From UMGS1590 sp963558655 (lineage in GTDB: Bacteria > Bacillota > Peptococcia > Peptococcales > Peptococcaceae): a DNA stretch of 64,000 bases. Shown piece after piece: positions 42,374 to 50,779 of this stretch (its first letter is position 1; each line of letters begins with the position of its first letter). The notes under the pieces were generated by a model. That model ran no database searches. It saw only the letters and a program-made list of their open reading frames with translations, and was not told the DNA's origin. Where the stretch lies: contig CAUWHJ010000010.1 in NCBI GenBank assembly GCA_963558655.1, forward strand, positions 1 to 64,000, written 5' to 3'. The translations under genes were made by a program, and so were the position numbers.

Positions 42374-42889
42374 TTATTCTACCTGCGCTTCAACGCTTAT
42401 AAACAGCGCACAACGCAAGTCACGCTCGTGCAAATAAACAGGTTGCGCCAACCAACCATCGGCAGCGCAAAAGCCTTGCCAGTCGCTGGCATAAACAAGC
42501 AAATGGTGGTTGTGATATTTCTTGTGACCGTGCAGCTCCAGATAGCAAATATGCCCCTTGGCAAGTGCCGCGCGCAAACGTGCGGCTGTGGCAGGGCCAC
42601 CCATGTGCACACGCACCGCCTGTAAAGCAAACTGGTCGAGCACACGGCGCAAATAATAGGCGGCCAGCACGTCATTCGTGCCACCAATGTGCTTGGTCAC
42701 TGGAAGGTTCCAATAAAGACCGCTGCGCCGCCCAATCCGAGCCACTTCATCAAACACCTGCGCCGGCGCACTGGCAAGTTCTGGCCGCAAGGTGCAAATC
42801 AGATTTGTCATCGCCGTGGGTCCACAATGCTTGCGATAGATGCGATCTCTGTGAGCAAATTGGCGCGTGGTAAAATAGCAAGGTTTCAT
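42374..42889 (-). CDS. C39-like cysteine peptidase family protein
   Basis: 171 residues, no signal peptide. The catalytic Cys motif is HCGPTAMTNLI (about residue 21), the His lies in YHNHHLLVYA and a third polar residue in CAADGW, a papain-like C39/transglutaminase-like arrangement. It may be an intracellular peptidase or deamidase; no bacteriocin or transporter is fused to it. The ATG is nine bases after the end of the aldolase gene, and its AAGG site lies over that stop codon, so they are co-transcribed. Confidence 0.7.
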   Translation of the reverse strand: MKPCYFTTRQFAHRDRIYRKHCGPTAMTNLICTLRPELASAPAQVFDEVARIGRRSGLYWNLPVTKHIGGTNDVLAAYYLRRVLDQFALQAVRVHMGGPATAARLRAALAKGHICYLELHGHKKYHNHHLLVYASDWQGFCAADGWLAQPVYLHERDLRCALFISVEAQVE

Positions 42890-42898
42890 GTTGCTGCC

Positions 42899-43555
42899 TT
42901 ATTTGCCAAAAACAGCTTCGTAATCTGCACGGAATTTCTCAATGCCGGCAGCCGTCAGCGGATGATTGACCATCTGTTCAATCACCTTGTAAGGCACGGT
43001 GGCAATATGAGCGCCGGCAAGTGCACATTCTGTCACGTGCATTGGGTGGCGAATGCTGGCAGCAATAATCTGCGTATCAATATCGCCAGCTGCATCAAAG
43101 ATGGCAGCAATGTCTGCAATAAGGTCTGTTCCACGGGTGGAAATGTCATCAAGGCGACCCAGGAATGGAGAAACATAGGTAGCGCCTGCACGAGCTGCCA
43201 ATAGTGCCTGATTGGCGGTAAAGACAAGCGTGACATTGGTTTTAATCCCAAGCGCAGTGAGCTCCTTCACCGCTTTCAGCCCTTCTGCCGTCATTGGAAT
43301 TTTCACCACCATGTTTGGGTGAATGGCTGCAATGGCTTTGCCCTCTTCAACCATGCCTTCGGCATCGGTGGTGGTAGCTTTCACTTCGCCGCTAATCGGT
43401 CCATCAACAATGGAGGCAATTTCAGCGATGACTTCTTCAAACACTCGCCCTTCCTTGGCAATCAGCGATGGATTGGTGGTTACACCACAGATAACGCCCA
43501 TATCGTTGGCTTTTTTAATGTCTTCAATTTTTGCGGTATCAATAAAAAATTTCAT
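42899..43555 (-). CDS. fsa: Transaldolase-like fructose-6-phosphate aldolase
   Basis: 218 residues, the short TalC/MipB class. The Schiff-base Lys is in MVVKIPMT (about residue 84); other markers are FFIDTAKIEDIKKA, GVTTNPSLIAKEG, NVTLVFTANQALLAARAGA and SPFLGRLDD. It interconverts sugar phosphates in the non-oxidative pentose pathway or cleaves fructose 6-phosphate; sequence alone does not separate the two. AAGGAG precedes the ATG. Confidence 0.93.
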   Translation of the reverse strand: MKFFIDTAKIEDIKKANDMGVICGVTTNPSLIAKEGRVFEEVIAEIASIVDGPISGEVKATTTDAEGMVEEGKAIAAIHPNMVVKIPMTAEGLKAVKELTALGIKTNVTLVFTANQALLAARAGATYVSPFLGRLDDISTRGTDLIADIAAIFDAAGDIDTQIIAASIRHPMHVTECALAGAHIATVPYKVIEQMVNHPLTAAGIEKFRADYEAVFGK

Positions 43556-43624
43556 GATTCAACGCTCCTTATTGGTTGTTTCTTTCTTTATATAATGCAG
43601 ATGCTGCAAGCCCATCAGGCTATC

Positions 43625-43650
43625 AAAAAAGACTGCGCGCAGGCACAGTC
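43625..43650 (-). terminator. Terminator after the opine-dehydrogenase-like gene
   Basis: Stem GACTG / CAGTC (43631-43635 and 43646-43650) around a GC-rich loop that can pair further, ending in six T on the minus strand. Confidence 0.7.
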
Positions 43651-43669
43651 TCTTTTATCATCGCAATGC

Positions 43670-44677
43670 TCACACTTTAGCCACAAGGTCAGCCACGCTC
43701 TTGGCATCGCCCATACCAAGACTGTTCAGCGTAAGACCATCTTCATAGAAATTGCGGCGCAAAATGGTGTTGCCAATGGTGATAACGGCATCAATGTTCG
43801 GGGTTGGCACACCGCAGATTTTGCCCAAGTTGGACCACAGCACCAGGCCATCGGAAATATCTTCCGTGAAATAGCGGCTGTTGACATGGGCAGGGCCTTT
43901 GATTTTAGAGAACACTTCGCTGTGATTGAAGAGGTGCTGTAACGATTCGTCTTTGTTGTCGAAATAGCCACGATTATAGCGGCTCGTTACGGCGTCTTCC
44001 AAGTCAAAGCCAAAAGCACGGCCGATGGCGAGACGTTCCCCTTCAATGGCACGCATAAGGCGCACCGTATGTTCGGTCACACCTTCTACATAATAGTAGA
44101 AATCACCACCGGAGTAATCAATGCGACCGGCATTGAGCATACATGGGCCAGGGTGCACTTCCGGATTACCATTTTCAAGAGTGGTTTCCCAAATATTATC
44201 GGCAATGACCATGCCATCATAAAGTTGGCTGCAAATATCATAGAGTTCCTGCGTGTCTTCTTTCGGATAAGCCGCAAAGTAGGTTTTCTTCACACGCAGA
44301 TACAACTCAACAATACCTTCTCGCGCCATACCACGGGTGCCATAAGTAAGCGTGTTCAGTTCGCAAAGTTTGAAACGCTTATTGATGCCCATGGCTTTGG
44401 CTTTATTGGCAAAACGCACGCAGCTCATGGCCGCAGCAGCATTGAAGAAAATCACCTGATCCTCGCCAACGATCGGCGCCAGTTGTTCGGCGTAATCGTC
44501 TACCGCATAGCCAGGCACTGTGAGCATAATCACCTGTGCATCTTTGATGGCTTCTTGCATATCAATGGTGTAGTTTTTGATAGGCACAAAAACTTCCTTT
44601 GGCGGTTCGGCGTTTGGTTCCTGCAAAAGCAGGCCGCCATTACCGGCACCAAGAATAGCGACTTTCGTTACTTTCAT
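43670..44677 (-). CDS. NAD/NADP octopine/nopaline dehydrogenase family protein with shortened Rossmann domain
   Basis: 335 residues. The N terminus keeps VAILGAGNGG, but runs directly into LLLQEPNAEPPKEVFVPIKN. Family members usually have about 40-50 more residues here, the second strand and helix that hold the adenosine half of NAD(P). From DAQVIMLTVPGYAVDDYAEQ onward it looks complete, including the C-terminal catalytic domain with NTLTYGTRG, ENGNPEVHPGPCMLNAGRID (conserved His) and SRYFTEDISDGL. It may bind a different cofactor, or be impaired. The ATG has AAGGAGG. A 30-residue membrane peptide is encoded 50 bases upstream on the same transcript. Confidence 0.85.
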   Translation of the reverse strand: MKVTKVAILGAGNGGLLLQEPNAEPPKEVFVPIKNYTIDMQEAIKDAQVIMLTVPGYAVDDYAEQLAPIVGEDQVIFFNAAAAMSCVRFANKAKAMGINKRFKLCELNTLTYGTRGMAREGIVELYLRVKKTYFAAYPKEDTQELYDICSQLYDGMVIADNIWETTLENGNPEVHPGPCMLNAGRIDYSGGDFYYYVEGVTEHTVRLMRAIEGERLAIGRAFGFDLEDAVTSRYNRGYFDNKDESLQHLFNHSEVFSKIKGPAHVNSRYFTEDISDGLVLWSNLGKICGVPTPNIDAVITIGNTILRRNFYEDGLTLNSLGMGDAKSVADLVAKV

Positions 44678-44727
44678 TCAGTTTCCTCCTTATAAATAGC
44701 TACATAACAAGGTCTAAACAGCACGCA

Positions 44728-44820
44728 TTATTCCTTTCTACTTATCCAGGAACAGCTCACTGCGAGAAAAATGCCTATCGCAATCCAGGGAAAAGCTGCA
44801 CTAAAAAATTCTCCAATCAT
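44728..44820 (-). CDS. 30-residue membrane peptide
   Basis: A single predicted membrane helix: MIGEFFSAAFPWIAIGIFLA, then VSCSWISRKE with a positive end. The ATG is preceded by AAAGGGGAG at nine bases, and an extended -10 promoter lies about 90 bases upstream. The only open gene after it is the opine-dehydrogenase-like gene, so they are probably one operon. Too short for automatic gene callers; the ribosome site, amphipathic layout and clean stop argue that it is real. Function unknown. Confidence 0.6.
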   Translation of the reverse strand: MIGEFFSAAFPWIAIGIFLAVSCSWISRKE

Positions 44821-44910
44821 CACGAATGTCTCCCCTTTCGTCATTGGCTTATTTCAAACCAACGGCATATTCAACGACAGCGATGGACCATCATATTCAC
44901 TTATGCATCA

Positions 44911-44919
44911 ATTATAGCA
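44911..44919 (-). promoter_or_regulatory. Extended -10 promoter of the membrane peptide/opine dehydrogenase operon
   Basis: TGCTATAAT on the minus strand. No good -35 hexamer is present, as usual for the extended -10 class. Confidence 0.6.
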
Positions 44920-44979
44920 AAAATGATTGTGCGATTGGTTCAGAATAAATGAAAAATTTTCTAAATAACACCGCGCATA

Positions 44980-45010
44980 CAAAAACCGCCAGCATATACT
45001 GCCGACGGTT
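44980..45010 (-). terminator. Terminator after the nitroreductase gene
   Basis: Imperfect stem AACCGTCGGCAG / GCTGGCGGTT around TATAT, ending in TTTTTG on the minus strand, nine bases past the stop codon. Confidence 0.75.
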
Positions 45011-45018
45011 GCACAAAT

Positions 45019-45543
45019 TTAACGCACATAAAACACGCGGCCTTCTTTGCGCGCTGGTGGCGCTGGCAGCTCTGTATCTGCATAGCCCAGAATGCAGTGG
45101 CCCACACCAATGACGTCACCCTCCACACCAACGGACGCTAAAAAGGCTTTGCCTTCTTCGGACTGATACATTTCTGCAGCACGGTGAATCCAACAACTTC
45201 CAAGACCAAGGCTCTGCGCTGCAAGCATCATATTTTCCAGCATCACACAGCCATCGCAAAACTGTGCCTGGCGCTCGGTGCGTGCGAGTACAATAAGCAC
45301 CACCGGTGCGCCATAAAAAGGATCACTGTCTGGTTTGTCGGTGAAACGGGCATTGAGCTTAGACAGTTTGTCACGTGTAGCTTTGTCGCTCACAGCCACA
45401 ATCATACCCGACTGCTGCCCCAAACTTGACGGCGCATACAGGCCTGCTTCAATCACTTGCTCGATAAGTTCCTGCGGCACGCTGTCCGATTTATATTTGC
45501 GGCAGCTGCGGCGTTCTTGAATATTTTTTAACACCTCATTCAT
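45019..45543 (-). CDS. Nitroreductase family protein
   Basis: 174 residues, an FMN-dependent NADH/NADPH oxidoreductase fold. Typical N terminus IQERRSCRKYKSDSVPQELI, the FMN-contact segment GLYAPSSLGQQSG, NMMLAAQSLGLGSCWIH and the C-terminal GYADTELPAPPARKEGRVFY. Substrate unknown. It overlaps the end of the histidine kinase gene by eight bases and is the last gene of the LanFEG/two-component operon. Its presence there is odd, and it may only share the transcript. Confidence 0.9.
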   Translation of the reverse strand: MNEVLKNIQERRSCRKYKSDSVPQELIEQVIEAGLYAPSSLGQQSGMIVAVSDKATRDKLSKLNARFTDKPDSDPFYGAPVVLIVLARTERQAQFCDGCVMLENMMLAAQSLGLGSCWIHRAAEMYQSEEGKAFLASVGVEGDVIGVGHCILGYADTELPAPPARKEGRVFYVR

Positions 45544-47032
45544 CGTTACTCGTCCTTTCCAATGTGTTTTCTTTCATTATAGAGCTTTCTTCGTCCACAG
45601 ACAAGACAGGCTGCCAAACACGCACACACGCACCACCCTCTGCATTGTTAGAGAGCGCTACACCACCGCCCAATTGCTCCGCCAACGTGCGTACAATGAA
45701 AAGCCCCAAGCCAGCATGACCGCCACGCGTTGAGCGCGCTTCATCGCCACGATAAAATTCTTCTGTGGCGTGCTTGAAGTCTTTCGCCGTAAAGCCCGTT
45801 CCATCGTCACGCACTTCAAGCATGAGACGGTCGTTTTCTTCCCATGCCGCAAGCATCACATGACCGCCCGCTGCCGTCACAGCGAGACTGTTGCCCACCA
45901 AATTATCCAGAATACGACGGATTTTTTCCGTATCCAACGCATAGCACGCTGCCAACGAATCACCTATGTCCAGCATCACACTTACGTTTTGCTGCCCTGC
46001 CTGCACACGATATTCCTGCACACGCATTTGCAAAAATGCACGCAAATCACAAGGTGTGCGCGCTACGCGGGTTTCTTCGCTTTCCAAAAGCGACACGTCC
46101 TGAAGGCGTCTAATCAGAGAAGCACTGCGGTCAACGTTGTCGCCAATGACACGCAAATACGCCCGCTGTTCATCGTTCACAGGCGTATCATCTTCCAACG
46201 ATTCGCTATAAGCCTTGATGACCGAAAGCGGGGTTTTCAGGTCGTGCGCCAACGCCGCCACCATGTTGCGCCGCTGCTCTGCCAGCCGCCACTGTTGGGC
46301 AAGGGAAGCACCCAGATTGCGCCGCATATCTTCAAAAGCCGTCAAAAGGTCGCCCAATTCGTTATCGGCATAATAATCAATGGTAAAATCCAAATCACGT
46401 TCGGAAATTTTCTGAGCAGCCTGGCGCAACAATGCCAAAGGCGTGCGAATCTGCGCCGCAAAACGTCGGGAAAACAGCCAGCTAAAGAGCAGCAGCCAAA
46501 GCACCGGAGAAATCAGCGCCAATACGAAAAACACGGTGGTTAAGCGTGCGATGGCTTCAGTGCGCTCAAAACGCACCTGAAAATCATAGGCACAGCGAAT
46601 AGCACCCACCAAGGTGCCCGTTTCATCAAAAATCGGCACCGTATGCACATAACCATCACCTTCGCTGTGTGCAGTGTTGATGGCATTTAAGAGCACTTGC
46701 CGATTCAGTACCACACCTTCCGGCTGATACGTGCCATAAAGCGTTTGCCCCTCTGCGTTCACCACCTGATAAGTCAGCATACTGTCGCCCATCGCCGCAT
46801 CAAGCAGAGGAGCAGCGCTCGCATTTAAGAGCACTGTTCCTTTCTCTTCAACAAGGTTCTGCACATTTTCCACTTGCAGCTCGCTGTAATTTGCTGGCTG
46901 TATGTAGCGGTCCTGCAAAACAAGAAACGCCACCACCGCAATCAAGTAGGTGACAAGCGTGGCAGCCACTGTCGTCACCAAGATTTTTAAGAGCGTGCGG
47001 CGCATACCGCTTTCAAGAGAGTGCCAACTCAT
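45536..47032 (-). CDS. Sensor histidine kinase
   Basis: 498 residues. Membrane spans at about 14-39 and 165-187 enclose a 125-residue extracellular sensor, followed by HAMP (about 190-245), HisKA with phospho-acceptor His263 (LAHDLKTPLS) and HATPase with N box (LDNLVGNSLAV), DDGTGFTAKDF and GHAGLGLFIV. It should phosphorylate the adjacent response regulator. Start at the ATG at 47032 after GGAGG; its ATGA overlaps the regulator stop codon. By context it senses a cell-envelope-active peptide. Confidence 0.93.
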   Translation of the reverse strand: MSWHSLESGMRRTLLKILVTTVAATLVTYLIAVVAFLVLQDRYIQPANYSELQVENVQNLVEEKGTVLLNASAAPLLDAAMGDSMLTYQVVNAEGQTLYGTYQPEGVVLNRQVLLNAINTAHSEGDGYVHTVPIFDETGTLVGAIRCAYDFQVRFERTEAIARLTTVFFVLALISPVLWLLLFSWLFSRRFAAQIRTPLALLRQAAQKISERDLDFTIDYYADNELGDLLTAFEDMRRNLGASLAQQWRLAEQRRNMVAALAHDLKTPLSVIKAYSESLEDDTPVNDEQRAYLRVIGDNVDRSASLIRRLQDVSLLESEETRVARTPCDLRAFLQMRVQEYRVQAGQQNVSVMLDIGDSLAACYALDTEKIRRILDNLVGNSLAVTAAGGHVMLAAWEENDRLMLEVRDDGTGFTAKDFKHATEEFYRGDEARSTRGGHAGLGLFIVRTLAEQLGGGVALSNNAEGGACVRVWQPVLSVDEESSIMKENTLERTSNDE

Positions 47033-47733
47033 TGTTCGCCCTCCTTTGCCACCCAGCGATAGCCAATGCCCCAAACCGTGGCAATAGGGTCCTCGATGCC
47101 CTGCGCCTTCAATTTCGTGCGTGCCTTACGCAAATGCTCGGCAACCACATCGGCGCTGCCTTCGGCATCATAGCCCCAAACTGCTTCATAAATCTGATCT
47201 TTTGAGAAAATTTGCCCGGGATGCAAGGCAAGAAATTCCACCACCGCATATTCATGCTTGGTCAGCGCCACTGGCACCTCCTGCACCTGCACGCTATGTG
47301 CGCGCAAGTCCAGCGCCAACGCGCCAAAATAAAGCCTTGGCCGCTTGTGTTCGCTGCTGGCACTTTGCGCCCTGCGTTCTCGCCGCAAATTGGCCTCAAT
47401 GCGTGCCATCAGCTCTCGAATGCCGAATGGTTTTGTAATATAATCGTCCCCACCAAGACTAAGTCCGCGGATTTTATCTGTCTCCGCCTGGCGTGCGCTC
47501 AAAAAGAGAATCGGACACACCACCTCGTCACGAATCGCCTGACACACCTCAAAGCCATCCATTTCCGGCATCATAATGTCTAACAAAATCAAATCCGGCT
47601 GTTCGGCACGTGCCAGAGCAACACCGCTGCGCCCATCGGTTGCTGTAAACACCTCATGCCCTTGGCTGACAAGTTTTTTCGCAAGCAAATCCACCAGGGC
47701 CTGTTCATCATCAACAATGAGGATTTTGCTCAT
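47029..47733 (-). CDS. OmpR-family response regulator
   Basis: 234 residues. Receiver domain with the acidic pocket VDDEQ, phospho-acceptor Asp in LILLDIMMPEMDGF and Lys in YITKPFG, then a winged-helix DNA-binding domain (LTKHEYAVVEFLALHPGQIF, YDAEGSADVVAEHLRKARTK). I used the ATG at 47733, eight bases after GGAGG. It sits between the exporter and its kinase, so it probably activates the exporter operon. Confidence 0.94.
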   Translation of the reverse strand: MSKILIVDDEQALVDLLAKKLVSQGHEVFTATDGRSGVALARAEQPDLILLDIMMPEMDGFEVCQAIRDEVVCPILFLSARQAETDKIRGLSLGGDDYITKPFGIRELMARIEANLRRERRAQSASSEHKRPRLYFGALALDLRAHSVQVQEVPVALTKHEYAVVEFLALHPGQIFSKDQIYEAVWGYDAEGSADVVAEHLRKARTKLKAQGIEDPIATVWGIGYRWVAKEGEQ

Positions 47734-47754
47734 AACGAGCACCTCCATACGTCA

Positions 47755-48525
47755 TCACTCGCTGGTATGGCGGCCATTCCAACGTGAAAACCACCACAAG
47801 CCACCAGCTATCAACAAGATACCACTGAACACAACAACAGCGCAAGCCAAATGCACACGTTCCATAAAAAATGCCAGTGCCGCTGCATCAATCCCCGGTG
47901 TTCGCACAATCGCCGCCGCACTCGCCATGCGTACCGGCCACGCCCATGGCACAAACGGCCAAATCTTGTCGCCAAGCAGCGTACCGCCGATAAGTGCCGC
48001 AACCAGAAGACCGCCCATACCAACGCCCACAGATACCCCTAAGCCTGCGGCGAAAGCCAGCCATAAATGAAACGCAGCCAACGGCACTGCCGCCAAAATG
48101 CAAGCCACAGCCGCCTGGGCATACACATCAAACCCACCATGTTGAAAACCGCCCAGCCAAAGCACAAGGCAAAACATACCCACAGCCAGTGCCGTCGCCA
48201 CCACTACCGCCAGCACCAACATCACAAACTTGCTCATATACAGCTGCCAACGTGGTTTGGCGCAAAGGAGCAGCCCGCCAAAGCTGCCAGCCTGCTCCTC
48301 CTCATGCACAAGCTGCCCTGCCACCATAGCAATCGCCACCGGCATCACCAAGGCGCCCCAGCCCGAGAAAAAACCACTAAAGGCACCACTCGGCGAAATC
48401 AGCCACGACCGTGCTGCAATATAGCCGCCTAACACCGCCCCAATGAGAAGCGGCAGCACAAACACCAGAAATCGCAGCACCGTGCGCCTTGTTTTTAACC
48501 ACTCTGCACGCAAAAGCCCCATCAT
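47755..48525 (-). CDS. Lantibiotic-immunity-type ABC permease (MutG/LanG-like)
   Basis: 256 residues with six membrane spans. It begins MMGLLRAEWLKTRRTVLRF and contains LLLCAKPRWQLYMSKFV, the usual cytosolic loop of LanG permeases. It pairs with the LanE-like permease encoded just before; the ATGA overlap supports tight coupling. LanFEG complexes expel lantibiotics or other cationic peptides from the membrane. No lantibiotic gene or modification enzyme lies nearby, so this is probably resistance, not self-immunity. Confidence 0.85.
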   Translation of the reverse strand: MMGLLRAEWLKTRRTVLRFLVFVLPLLIGAVLGGYIAARSWLISPSGAFSGFFSGWGALVMPVAIAMVAGQLVHEEEQAGSFGGLLLCAKPRWQLYMSKFVMLVLAVVVATALAVGMFCLVLWLGGFQHGGFDVYAQAAVACILAAVPLAAFHLWLAFAAGLGVSVGVGMGGLLVAALIGGTLLGDKIWPFVPWAWPVRMASAAAIVRTPGIDAAALAFFMERVHLACAVVVFSGILLIAGGLWWFSRWNGRHTSE

Positions 48526-49268
48526 TTCACGTCCCTTCTTGCAAACCACATCGCAGTAAGTGCCGAAAACACCACCAACGCCAAAAGCGACACCACAAGC
48601 CCCAGAGGAATCACGCTTGCATCAAAAAGCCGCGACCCTTCCGGCAAAATCGTTCCATTTGGATGCACACCAATCGTTGGGCACATAAGGCGTATTGCCC
48701 AGCTCCATGGACAAAAGAGCCACAACTTTGTTGGCGCCAAAAGCACGCCCCCCAAAGAGCCTGCAACCCCCAAAGCAATGCTTGGCAACATCCCTGCCCA
48801 CGTAGCCACCCACAACTGCAGCGGAATCAACGCTAATGTAGCCAGCCAGCACAGCACCGCTGCCACCACAACCACACGAAACGGCGGCACATCACCCTCA
48901 ATCAACCCGCAAACCATATCCCCGGCAATAAGCACCAATGAAGAGCAAGCGCTAATCACTGCCATACCGCCAATCTTCGCCAACCACACATACTGAGATG
49001 CCAGAAGCTCAGCCTTGAGCACACGATAACGCCCAGCCTTCTTCTCCTGGCTTGCCACCATGGCGGCGAAAAGACCAAAACCCATGGGCAGAAACGCCAC
49101 CGGCCACCAGTTGAAGCTTAACACTAAAATGCCATTCCAATCATAAGCACCAGGTATCAAATAATCCGTTGCCAACGAATACGCCGCAAAAAAAAGCGGA
49201 ATAAAAATCACCAATTTTGCCATAAATGTACGTTTGTACTTCAAAAGCTCTGCACCAAGCAACCGCAT
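48522..49268 (-). CDS. Lantibiotic-immunity-type ABC permease (MutE/LanE-like)
   Basis: 248 residues with six spans. N terminus MRLLGAELLKYKRTFMAKLV, then the loop KKAGRYRVLKAELLASQYVW and a WP-rich segment typical of EpiE/MutE permeases. It begins one base into the ATPase stop codon (TAATG) and ends in an ATGA with the LanG-like gene. Confidence 0.85.
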   Translation of the reverse strand: MRLLGAELLKYKRTFMAKLVIFIPLFFAAYSLATDYLIPGAYDWNGILVLSFNWWPVAFLPMGFGLFAAMVASQEKKAGRYRVLKAELLASQYVWLAKIGGMAVISACSSLVLIAGDMVCGLIEGDVPPFRVVVVAAVLCWLATLALIPLQLWVATWAGMLPSIALGVAGSLGGVLLAPTKLWLFCPWSWAIRLMCPTIGVHPNGTILPEGSRLFDASVIPLGLVVSLLALVVFSALTAMWFARRDVK

Positions 49269-49966
49269 TATCGGCAGCCCCCTTTCACTGTCTCTGTAAA
49301 GAACGCTTCCAAATCCACACCCTGCGGTGGCTGCCCTTGATAAAGCAATCGCCCGCCAGCGATGATCCCAATATCGTCCACCACCTGTGCCACCTCCGAC
49401 AAAATGTGGCTCGAAAGAATCACCGTCATCCCTTGCGCGGGAAAAGACGCAATCAACGCCCGCAACTCCTGAATACCAAACGGATCCAGCCCATTTGTCG
49501 GCTCATCCAACACCAACAGCGACGGTTCATTTAAGAGCGCAATGGCAATCCCCAGCCGCTGCTTCATACCCATAGAAAATTGACCGGCACGCTTGCGCCC
49601 CGTATTGGTCAAATCTACCACCTCCAACACCTCATCAATGCGCGAAGTTGGCAAGCCCAACGCCATCGTATGCACACGCAGATTCTCCCTTGCTGTCAAA
49701 TTCGGATAGAGCGCAGGACCCTCAATCAGTGCCCCCATGGCCTTCAAACTCTGCCGTGACCATGGCTTCCCTTCAAAAAACACCGTGCCATCAGAAGGCC
49801 GCAAAAGCCCCATCAACAACTTCAACGTTGTTGACTTTCCCGCCCCATTCGGCCCCAAAAGCCCATATACCGTTCCACGCCGCACCGACAGCGCCACATC
49901 CTCCACCGCCATCTGCGAACGAAAATGCTTTGTTAGATTTTTAGTTTCCAAAATAATATCTGTCAT
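49268..49966 (-). CDS. Lantibiotic-immunity-type ABC ATPase (LanF-like)
   Basis: 232 residues. Walker A GPNGAGKST, Q-loop region IEGPALYPNLTARENL, signature FSMGMKQRLGIA, Walker B LLVLDEPTNGLDP and H-loop SSHILSE. It energises the LanE/LanG channel. The frame could start at a GTG two codons upstream; I chose the ATG at 49966 (MTDIILETKNL), for which AAAGGA is ten bases away. It is the first gene of the six-gene operon F-E-G-regulator-kinase-nitroreductase, reminiscent of cprABC-cprRK of Clostridioides difficile. Confidence 0.9.
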   Translation of the reverse strand: MTDIILETKNLTKHFRSQMAVEDVALSVRRGTVYGLLGPNGAGKSTTLKLLMGLLRPSDGTVFFEGKPWSRQSLKAMGALIEGPALYPNLTARENLRVHTMALGLPTSRIDEVLEVVDLTNTGRKRAGQFSMGMKQRLGIAIALLNEPSLLVLDEPTNGLDPFGIQELRALIASFPAQGMTVILSSHILSEVAQVVDDIGIIAGGRLLYQGQPPQGVDLEAFFTETVKGGCR

Positions 49967-50048
49967 GTACACTCAGTCCTTTCAAAACAACTTGTTTTCC
50001 TCTATGAACCAAGCATACCAAGCAAAATCCAAGAAACACCCAAGAAAA

Positions 50049-50080
50049 GAAAAAAGCTGCTCGATTTCTCGAACAGCTTT
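50049..50080 (-). terminator. Terminator after the 179-residue gene
   Basis: Stem AAAGCTGTTCGA / TCGAGCAGCTTT with one G-T pair and a GAAA tetraloop on the minus strand, then TTTCTTTTC. Confidence 0.88.
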
Positions 50081-50093
50081 GCGCCTATAACTA

Positions 50094-50633
50094 TTATGCC
50101 TCTTCGGCGTTCTTATCATGAATAGCCTTGATGGCAGCTTCTGCATCAGCCACATCGTAGAGAAGCCTGTAACCACCAATATCCTCACTAAATCCCTCAA
50201 CCGTGCAAGTATGTTTGCCATCGGCTTCCCAAATTTCGACAGAATACGCAAACGGACGCCCCGCATGACTACCTTTGGCTCGCCAACCAGTCACAAACGT
50301 ATCAAACTGCGAACTATGCCCCCACTTGCCATTGCTGCAATACGTTTCAACGAAAGATTTCATCCATGTGTTATCAATATCCACAGATGGCCAGGTTGCT
50401 TTGTCTTTGTTGTCGAAAATTTTCTCGCCATCGAGACGAACCTCAGACACACGCCCATCGGTTTCATAATACATATCCACATTGACACCAATCGTCTGCA
50501 AAAATTGCTCCACCGCTTTCAACTCTCTGGAGGCGGTCAACTCTTCAAAAGTATTCTGCGCGTTTGCAATGCTCCAGTTCTTCAGACGTGCCAAACGTTT
50601 CAAAGCATCGACCATCGTGTTCTGTTCTATCAT
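50094..50633 (-). CDS. Uncharacterised 179-residue protein
   Basis: Soluble, no signal or membrane segment. It begins MIEQNTMVDALKRLARLKNW and carries a central stretch rich in Asp, Trp and Phe (KATWPSVDIDNTWMKSFVE; SSQFDTFVTGWRAKGS), ending in an Ala/Glu helix. I recognise no family. GGGAGG precedes the ATG. The promoter is overlapped by a long inverted repeat, so its expression is probably switched by a dedicated regulator. It is monocistronic. Confidence 0.75.
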   Translation of the reverse strand: MIEQNTMVDALKRLARLKNWSIANAQNTFEELTASRELKAVEQFLQTIGVNVDMYYETDGRVSEVRLDGEKIFDNKDKATWPSVDIDNTWMKSFVETYCSNGKWGHSSQFDTFVTGWRAKGSHAGRPFAYSVEIWEADGKHTCTVEGFSEDIGGYRLLYDVADAEAAIKAIHDKNAEEA

Positions 50634-50656
50634 TTTGAATTCCTCCCATCATATTG

Positions 50657-50710
50657 TAGTGCGATAAATAGTTATACATTTAGTATATCGCACTATGGGA
50701 TAAAGTACAA
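50657..50710 (-). promoter_or_regulatory. Promoter with a 10-bp inverted repeat
   Basis: Minus strand: TTGTAC (50705-50710), 17-base spacer, TATACT (50682-50687). TAGTGCGATA (50657-50666) and TATCGCACTA (50686-50695) form a perfect inverted repeat, 29 bases centre to centre, with one arm in the spacer and -10 and the other downstream of the -10: a classical repressor layout. Confidence 0.7.
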
Positions 50711-50779
50711 TCTTTCAGTCGAAAAAGTTGCACTTTTTAGAAAAAACAGTTTTTCGTTGCGCGACCACGATGAAAAATT

